DNA of 64,000 nucleotides from NCBI RefSeq assembly GCF_030272615.1, contig NC_081405.1, positions 471,622,008-471,686,007 of the forward strand. The letters are read 5' to 3'. This DNA comes from Cryptomeria japonica. Its lineage: Eukaryota; Streptophyta; Pinopsida; Cupressales; Cupressaceae. The translations under genes and the position numbers were made by a program. This document shows, piece after piece, positions 57,865 through 64,000 of this stretch. The notes under the pieces were generated by a model. It was not told where the DNA came from, made no database searches, and worked only from the letters and a program-made list of their open reading frames with translations. Numbering within the stretch: the stretch's first letter is position 1; every line of letters begins with the position of its first letter.

Positions 57865-58791
57865 CTGAAAGACAAAGATGATCAGATGGTTATATAAATT
57901 AGATGTGAGAAGGTATGGTGATTAATGGCAAAGGGGGTCGACTAAAGAACAAGCAAAAAAGACTTCTACACTAATTGCTTCATAGAAAAACTGCCCAAAT
58001 TTTATGTGTTGAAAGAAGGAAGCAAATGTAAGTGTGCTGCAATAGAATTTTTTGAAGCACTTTCTAGGAAGTTGAAAATATGGAAATAGTAACCATTTGA
58101 ATGAAAAAATCAATCAATTCAAATAAATTTAACTCAATTTCATGTATAATATTTAAAAATGAATAATTTAGGGACACAACAAGTAATAGTCAATAACCTG
58201 AGTGAAGTTTCATTCATTAATAGATTATACTTTATAGTGGTTAAAACTTAAGAATTGTATGCAAAGCTTCCAACAATACTCCTGCCCATCCCACTTCCTG
58301 AGAACTTCAACCTGATAAACATAGTTCTTGCATTCGCAGCATAAAGGAACCTTGTACAATTTTTCTTTACACCGGGGCATAGATGAGTACAAAATCTGCA
58401 GCTTTCAGTGCTCTTCAATGACCTGATATTTTTCATACTTAAAACCGATCCATGATCAGCACAGATACTCCATATCTACTTCACCAACTACAAATCTTAA
58501 TTAATTTCTTATAAATTCTTAGTTAGAAGTCTGATCATCTACTTTGAATTTACATGAGAAAACAAATGAACTTGTGGCTAGCAATGAGTTGGTTAAGAGC
58601 CCGTAAATACAAAAAATTACTGTATGCACAAATACAACAAAACATTAAGTGACAACAGCATTAGTACAAAGCATAAAACAAGAAGCTACCCTAGAGAACC
58701 CAATGTAGGAAGAAATTCCAAAAAGTGTAAGGCGGTTTGCTTTCTCTTCCCACTATCTCTTTGTGATTTTATTAGCTCACTACCTTCATGT
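57865..58791. other. upstream intron of PLP gene, no gene seen
   Basis: I searched the minus strand for the exon carrying the expected Schiff-base Lys (a NPGGSVKDR-like motif) and did not find it here or further right. Confidence 0.5.
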
Positions 58792-58836
58792 TGTGACGTT
58801 TTCACACATTGCCCCATTGCAAATGGGAACCCCCAC
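58792..58836. repeat. 45-bp motif shared with 35015
   Basis: TGTGACGTTTTCACACATTG followed by CCCCATTGCAAATGGG. It matches 35015-35060 with few differences and consists of two adjacent inverted repeats. It may be the terminus of an LTR family. Confidence 0.7.
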
Positions 58837-59099
58837 TTTTTTTTGCTTTCTAGGATAGTGGTAGAGCCTTTTGCTATTAACCTTTGTGTTGAAGAAGCCA
58901 ATGGGTCAAAAGTTAATCAAGTCAGGTTTGTCAGTCAGTTATCAAGGCTTTTGGAATGAATGACTCATCTTTTGCTTCCAAGGCTAGGGATGAAATGCTA
59001 AATTTGGCTAAGACATGAAAATTTCCTTTGATCGCCTGGATCAGCAACCGAGGCTTTGACAGCACTTCCTTTGCCCAGCCAAGGTTTTATCACTTCCAC

Positions 59100-59520
59100 T
59101 TCTCCTAGCACTGCCAGTGGGTGCCCAAACTCGTTCACTCCCATCTCCATCCTTCACCATTGCCATCACCATTTCACCATTCCATTTCCTATCCCACACC
59201 TCCCCTTTCATTTCCATTTTCCCTCACTCCCTCTCATCTCATTCCATTTCTTTCCATTCATCTTACCCTTCCCTTCACCTACCTTCCTTCCTTCTTTTCT
59301 TCCCTTCCATCTCCCACCATTTCCACTTCCCCTCACTGCCTTTCATTTTACCCCATATCCTTTACCCACCTACACCTTCCTATCCACCATCTACCTTCCC
59401 ATTCCCCTTCCTACCTTTACCTTTACCTTTACCCCCCACTACCACTTCCACCTCCTTTAACTTCCATCTCCTTCCACTTCCTCTACTTCCCTACCTTCAC
59501 CTAAACTTTCACTTACCTAA
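59100..59520. repeat. ~400-bp polypyrimidine tract
   Basis: The plus strand is almost wholly C, T and some A, with very little G, built of TTCC, CACC and TACC phrases. Overlapping long ORFs in all three plus frames result from the lack of stop codons. Confidence 0.85.
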
Positions 59521-60094
59521 CCTGTTGTCCTCATTTTTGTTTTCAAAAAAGAAGGACCATTACATGAAATTTTTGTCAAAAAATGAAAAATTCTCTATGG
59601 CACGCTTCTCGAGGCAAAATTTCACTTAATCTTCATCCCATCCTCGAACCACGTTTCGAATTTCATTGCATTTTGGGATCGTTTGCTATGTCTTTCCTTC
59701 AATTTCGGGTTTTTTTCTCCCTGACTACAGCTGGGAAATTTTCCTTGAATTGCAAATTTTAATGTTTTCCTTTGTTTTAGTCTTTGTAGGGAAATTTTTG
59801 GCTAATTACAAGTGCACTTTATTGAAAAAAGAACTTGTAACTTACCTTTTATTTCTCCCTTGATGCCTTTTGGCTTTTTAAGTTATAATAGGGATTTTCT
59901 GAATAAGTTACAAGTTAATTTTAAATTGCATATTTATTTATAGCTTGTAATTCTTTTTTAAAACCCCTATTTTAATGTCTTTTGCTTGTAGTGGGGATTT
60001 TAAACCCCTATTACATGTGTTAAGTTATTAAGACTTGTTGTAGGGATTTTATTTTCCCTTTACAAGTAATTTGTAACTTGCACATCTCTCTCCA

Positions 60095-60345
60095 AAACCC
60101 GATTTTGCCTAGAAATGAAATAAAGTAACATTTGAAACTTGCTATTTTGCCCAAAAAACCCGATTTTCTCCATAAAGTGCAAATTGGGAATTTTAAACTT
60201 GTAATTGCATTTCTAAAACCCGATTTTGCCTTGTTGAGAGAAAAGTAACATTTTAAACTTGCTATATGGGAAATAAAACCCGATTTTCTCTATTGCATGA
60301 AAAAAAAAACTTGCATTCTTTTTCCAAAACCCGACCAGCTTAAGG
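60095..60345. repeat. ~60-bp tandem repeat with AAAACCCGATTTT
   Basis: CCCGA(TTTT) occurs at 60098, 60159, 60219, 60279 and 60330, each followed by phrases like ttaaacttgcta. Spacing is 61, 60, 60 and 51 bp. Looser and inverted relatives (tcgggttttt, ccggattgcatg) continue to about 61350. Confidence 0.8.
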
Positions 60346-61359
60346 AAGGCGATTTTGTTGGAAATTTGAAGCATTTTTTGTGGAGATTTTTTGGGAGATA
60401 GAAGGCGTTTGGGATTCTTCCCTATTCTGATGCATTTGCAAACATCTTTCATGCCATTTGGGGTTCTTGTTTGCTGATTTTCTGCTAAAATGCCTTCCAC
60501 ATGATTCCTAAGACCCACGTTTTGGTGGATCTAAACTCCACAAAGCAGCAATCTCCTAAATCATTTTGCCTTCCTTCACCTAGGCGTTGAAGTTGGAGGA
60601 AGATTTGACCACTTCTTGTGCCATTGGATTTGCATTTGGTGCCATGTTTTTCTGCTCAAGGCGTTTTTGTAAAACATGGCAAGGGTTTAGAATACACTTT
60701 ATTCTCTATTTAAGAGTTCTTCTTCCTTCTTTCAAAGATTGATCATCTTTTGAAGAGGCATTTTCAGTTTGAAGCAAGGTATGATTTCTTTCCTTTCTTT
60801 GTTTCATTTTCTTGTTTTCTTGTCTTCTTGTTTTTCCTTTCTAGTTGCAAATTTGTGTATATGTTTATTTTGCCCCAAAAATCGGTTTTGTGAGAAAGAT
60901 TTTCCCCTTTGTAAAGCAATTTATGAATTGCATTGTTCTTCCCCATTTTACCTCTTTACTTGTATTCAGGATTTTAAATCCTGATTACAAGTTGAATGAA
61001 AATCATTGCTCTTCCCTTACGGTTAAAAAAATTTAACCATCTTTTGTTGAAATTCCAAGTTGCAAAGATGAAAAATACCCATCCTTCCAAAATCGGGTTT
61101 TTAAAACCGGATTGCATGTCTAAAGTTCTTCCCATTTTCTTGGAAGTGACATTCCCAAAATCTTCCCATTTTTATCAATCCATATCACCTATATCCGTAC
61201 TTTCCCTTCACGTCATTTCCCACAAGTCTAATTCTCCTTTTTCACTCATTTCTCCATTTTCCGTTTTACAAGTATACTTGCATTCGGGTTTTAAAAATCC
61301 GATTGCATGTGCATTCTTCCCAGCTTGTATACTTGTAAAATTTTCCCCAAAATCCGAAA

Positions 61360-63756
61360 TTGGTCAAAGTCAATATTCCTAGCATTTCCGATTTATTTCC
61401 CATCTTTCTCCCACAAAATCGTGAAGTGCAAGGGTTGGAGTTCTTCCCATTTGAAGAAGGAAAAATGTTAGTTGCAGCTGATTATTTAGTTGCAGCTGAT
61501 TATGATGTTGCGTTAACACTTTTAAGTCTTCATCGCAGTATACCAGGTTGTCCTTCAATGTCAAATTTACCATCCTCTCCTATTCCAAAGAAGATGAAGT
61601 ATAAATATGACAAGTACCAGAATGAAGTTTCACCTTCACAAGTTTCCTCTCCTTTGGATCGCATAAAAGATACGGAAATAGGGCATGTGGACATGTTAGA
61701 ATTTGTCAAGAGAGTGGAGGATCCGCAGGATAGTAATATGCAGCGGCTGTTGGACAGCCACATCCATCACGCATCGTCTTTTCCGGTGGCTGCCCTAGAA
61801 CCTGAATTTGTTCTCGCTTGCGCCCATCGCTTTGACAAGGAGACAAGAACCATTAAAAATGATGAAGGTGAAGCAATAATCCGCCTTGATGCGGATACAA
61901 TTGAGAAAGTCTTCAGAATACCACCAGCACCTGTTTATATGGAAATTTCAAAGGATAGTGCAACCAAGTACTATGTCAAGAGGGAAAAGGATTGCAAACA
62001 TCATATTAATAGGTGGATTCATGAGCCACGAGCCACCTTCTCAAGGTGGGCTAAGTTGTACCGCTGTGACTTTAAGTGGGAAATTGGAGACATCATAACT
62101 CTCCTCAGCAGGATGATGGGTCTTGAACACTCCGATGTTTTTGAACCCTGGATGTATCAGTTTACAATGTTCATAAGGCAATCCCATCATATATCATGGG
62201 GAGAGATTATCAGCGATGCTTTGTGCGAGCAACTTGCAGTAGTCCCTACCACCATGACTTTCTACATGAATTCATACTTAGTGTATTTAGCAACATCACT
62301 CATACATTTCCCTAGTCTTTCTACCAAGGGTGACCGCTCGCTTATACCTGTATGGGAATATTATGATCAGCTGCCTTTGAGACCCAACAGATTGCATTTC
62401 AGAAGAGTTCAAGATGCATTCTTTGGCTACTTCATGTGCCAGTTTGACAAGACTCTAAAGAACAGAAGGGTGTCAGATGAGGCATGGGAAAGAGTGAATG
62501 AGTATGGGTGCTTGTTTCTTCAATTCCCAACCTTTACCTATATGAGAGTCGGATGCTATAGTGGGCAGCCATACATGCTCCCTAGATACCCAACTGATAA
62601 GATCATACTTATGGAGTTGGGAAGACAGATCATGGTTGTTCACGCTCATCAGTCTATCAGACATAAGGTCGGAATGGGGATTTCTACAACAAACCCATTG
62701 AAAATTGGCCAGTATTCTCTTGTCACATCCGTCAAAGCCAAAGCTATGGAGACTGAAATGCAAGAGATTAAACTCAAAAGGTTTAAGTCTAGGGCAGATT
62801 TTGATTATCGAGATATGAAGGAAAAAATCAAGAAATCCTTCATACACGTGCATCGTATTGAGGATATCTGGGTAGATCTTCGTACAGAAGTGGAGGTTCT
62901 CAAAATGGATTACTTCAGGCTTACTGTTGAACAGGTTATTGATTTGAACTTGGTGGATATCCCGCAAGGGATGATTGATGATGGGCATGTACTTGATCCT
63001 GAATATATTTCACGAAGGGTTGAGGAAGCTCCACTTCCTTTAATCCAATGGTCACACAAAGAATGCACGTCCATTCTTGAAAGATTTCAGCCTATCTTGG
63101 CTAACACCAACACTTGGCTCAAAGGTAATGGTGTTAGACTCATCAAGATCAAGGTTGGGAATGAAGATGACTCTACGGGGCCTCTTGGACGTAAGTCTGA
63201 GATTCAGATTGACAACAAGGAAGGTGCATCATCTTTTGGCACCAAGATCAAATTGCGGGTTAGTCGGGCAGTAGTGCTTCCTCTCGAAGAGGCAACAGTT
63301 CGTGGAAAGGAAAAGTCTCGGTTTCATGATCATGTGATTGATCCTGACAATCCAGAAGAAGGACAGCAATCTGATGATGCTCCTAAGTCTCTAGCTTCGG
63401 ACTCACCTCATGAGATTCCTTCCTCAGTTTCCATTGAGACACCTCTTTCTCCTCCTGACATAATAGTGGAAGAGTCTCCTCAGAATGTCGTTCCTATTTC
63501 AACATTTGAGCCGCCTCCTGATCATCAACAAGAGGGTGTGTTGCAAATTCCTGAGGATACTCCTGCATGTATCCAGTTGTCAGAAATTGATACCTCCACT
63601 TCTGGCTTTGAAGAATTTATGAAGCAATCTTCATGCCCATTGATTACTAAGCAAACCATGGTCAACATCCAAACAGATACTCCTCCCAAGGTGACCACGG
63701 TTGTTCAAACAGAAACTGCTTCCCTTCGCTTTCAGCAGCTACTCAAGGAGAACTAG
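61360..63756 (+). CDS. 798-codon ORF, unknown family, probably element-borne
   Basis: Longest uninterrupted frame of the window. The first ATG is at 61360; the ATG at 61465 is also possible. Shortly after it an 18-bp duplication repeats the residues VAADY. Residues about 120-560 look like a globular mixed alpha/beta domain (blocks such as WEIGDIITLLSRMMGLEHSD, FYMNSYLVYLATSLIHF and LPRYPTDKIILMELGRQI near residue 406). A charged helical part follows, then from about 660 a disordered Pro/Ser/Glu-rich tail. I recognise no catalytic motif or named domain. A decayed relative lies at 26300-27760. In the -1 frame from about 63723 an open Lys-rich stretch (TPKRKKQE, KVAKKAKT) continues to the window end, so the original protein was probably longer and this copy carries a frame change. 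It lies antisense in the upstream part of the PLP gene. Confidence 0.65.
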   Translation: MVKVNIPSISDLFPIFLPQNREVQGLEFFPFEEGKMLVAADYLVAADYDVALTLLSLHRSIPGCPSMSNLPSSPIPKKMKYKYDKYQNEVSPSQVSSPLDRIKDTEIGHVDMLEFVKRVEDPQDSNMQRLLDSHIHHASSFPVAALEPEFVLACAHRFDKETRTIKNDEGEAIIRLDADTIEKVFRIPPAPVYMEISKDSATKYYVKREKDCKHHINRWIHEPRATFSRWAKLYRCDFKWEIGDIITLLSRMMGLEHSDVFEPWMYQFTMFIRQSHHISWGEIISDALCEQLAVVPTTMTFYMNSYLVYLATSLIHFPSLSTKGDRSLIPVWEYYDQLPLRPNRLHFRRVQDAFFGYFMCQFDKTLKNRRVSDEAWERVNEYGCLFLQFPTFTYMRVGCYSGQPYMLPRYPTDKIILMELGRQIMVVHAHQSIRHKVGMGISTTNPLKIGQYSLVTSVKAKAMETEMQEIKLKRFKSRADFDYRDMKEKIKKSFIHVHRIEDIWVDLRTEVEVLKMDYFRLTVEQVIDLNLVDIPQGMIDDGHVLDPEYISRRVEEAPLPLIQWSHKECTSILERFQPILANTNTWLKGNGVRLIKIKVGNEDDSTGPLGRKSEIQIDNKEGASSFGTKIKLRVSRAVVLPLEEATVRGKEKSRFHDHVIDPDNPEEGQQSDDAPKSLASDSPHEIPSSVSIETPLSPPDIIVEESPQNVVPISTFEPPPDHQQEGVLQIPEDTPACIQLSEIDTSTSGFEEFMKQSSCPLITKQTMVNIQTDTPPKVTTVVQTETASLRFQQLLKEN

Positions 63757-64000
63757 TTGCTTTACCTCCATGGCTTAGTTCTTTTACCCCAAAGAGGAAG
63801 AAGCAGGAAATCTCTCCTGATGTCTTTGACTATCAGCAACTCAAACAGTCTAGGCCCAAGGTTGCTAAAAAGGCCAAGACAATCTCAAGAGTGATTGTTG
63901 ATAGCAATAAGATGAAAGTGGCAGAAATTGTCGAGCCCCTTGCAGATAAGCCACGTGAGGAAATGCAAGTTGTTGATTACAGGGTTACAATGATAGAATT
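63723..64000 (+). pseudogene. continuation of the 61.4-kb ORF in the -1 frame
   Basis: An open frame with protein-like composition (LVALPPWLSSFTPKRKKQ, then KVAKKAKTISRVIV) begins where the 798-codon frame ends and runs off the window. It starts beside the short C run at 63722-63724. A one-base loss there or a sequence error is the simplest cause. A splice acceptor (CTTTCAG at 63729-63735) is an alternative. Confidence 0.55.

Noticed and set aside
58248..58436. Possible upstream exon of the PLP gene on the minus strand
   Set aside because: It lacks the expected Lys-containing motif and any match to the family; no good splice pair.
59056..59629. Three overlapping plus-strand ORFs of 127-170 codons
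   Set aside because: They lie in a polypyrimidine tract where stop codons cannot easily occur; composition (Pro/Ser/Phe/Leu/His only) is not protein-like.
61379..62988. Minus-strand ORFs of 64-171 codons
   Set aside because: Antisense shadows of the 798-codon ORF.
1..64000. CRISPR arrays, rRNA, tRNA, operons
   Set aside because: No regularly spaced short repeats with unique spacers and no RNA gene consensus were found; the window is eukaryotic.

Overview
This is nuclear DNA of a repeat-rich plant, most likely a gymnosperm (inferred). The evidence is a plant-type PLP-dependent (cysteine-synthase-like) gene with canonical GT-AG introns, one of them about 26.4 kb long, surrounded by plant-lineage LTR retrotransposons (chromovirus, Ty1/copia) and a hAT DNA transposon. 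There are no operons, rRNA, tRNA or CRISPR features. All calls were made by reading the sequence; no alignments or database searches were run.

Layout. 230-16490: tandem array of a minus-strand chromovirus arranged LTR-internal-LTR-internal-LTR. Its LTRs are about 3.8 kb, longer than the 3.35 kb internal regions, and both internals lack gag and the protease active site. 17282-17804: solo LTR. 17893-25207: another minus-strand LTR element with a gag-like coiled coil, zinc knuckles and a large unfamiliar reading frame (19221-22298) in the position where some plant retroelements carry an extra or env-like ORF; no RT or integrase is visible. 26300-27760: a decayed reading frame that resembles the long ORF at the right end of the window, interrupted by fold-back repeats. 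30216-57864: the 3' four exons of the PLP enzyme gene on the minus strand. Three exons lie close together (30216-31321, introns 87 and 89 bp). The fourth is 26.4 kb away.

The 26.4 kb intron holds a solo LTR (39796-46977, TSD tttac) into which a full-length copia element (40228-46248, TSD tccct) has inserted. It also holds a plus-strand copia relic (about 47780-48960), a hAT transposon (52944-56665) with TIRs, an 8-bp TSD and G-rich subterminal arrays, and several direct repeats. The copia and hAT coding strands are both in sense with the host gene.

57865-64000: AT-rich DNA, a 45-bp motif shared with position 35015, a 400-bp polypyrimidine tract, an array of about 60-bp repeats, and then a 798-codon plus-strand ORF of unknown family (61360-63756). 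The ORF continues in another frame to the window edge.

The most interesting theme is a protein family of unknown function carried by or near LTR elements. It is seen as a long ORF at 61.4 kb and a decayed relative at 26.3-27.8 kb. The architecturally similar large frame at 19.2-22.3 kb is only a possible member.
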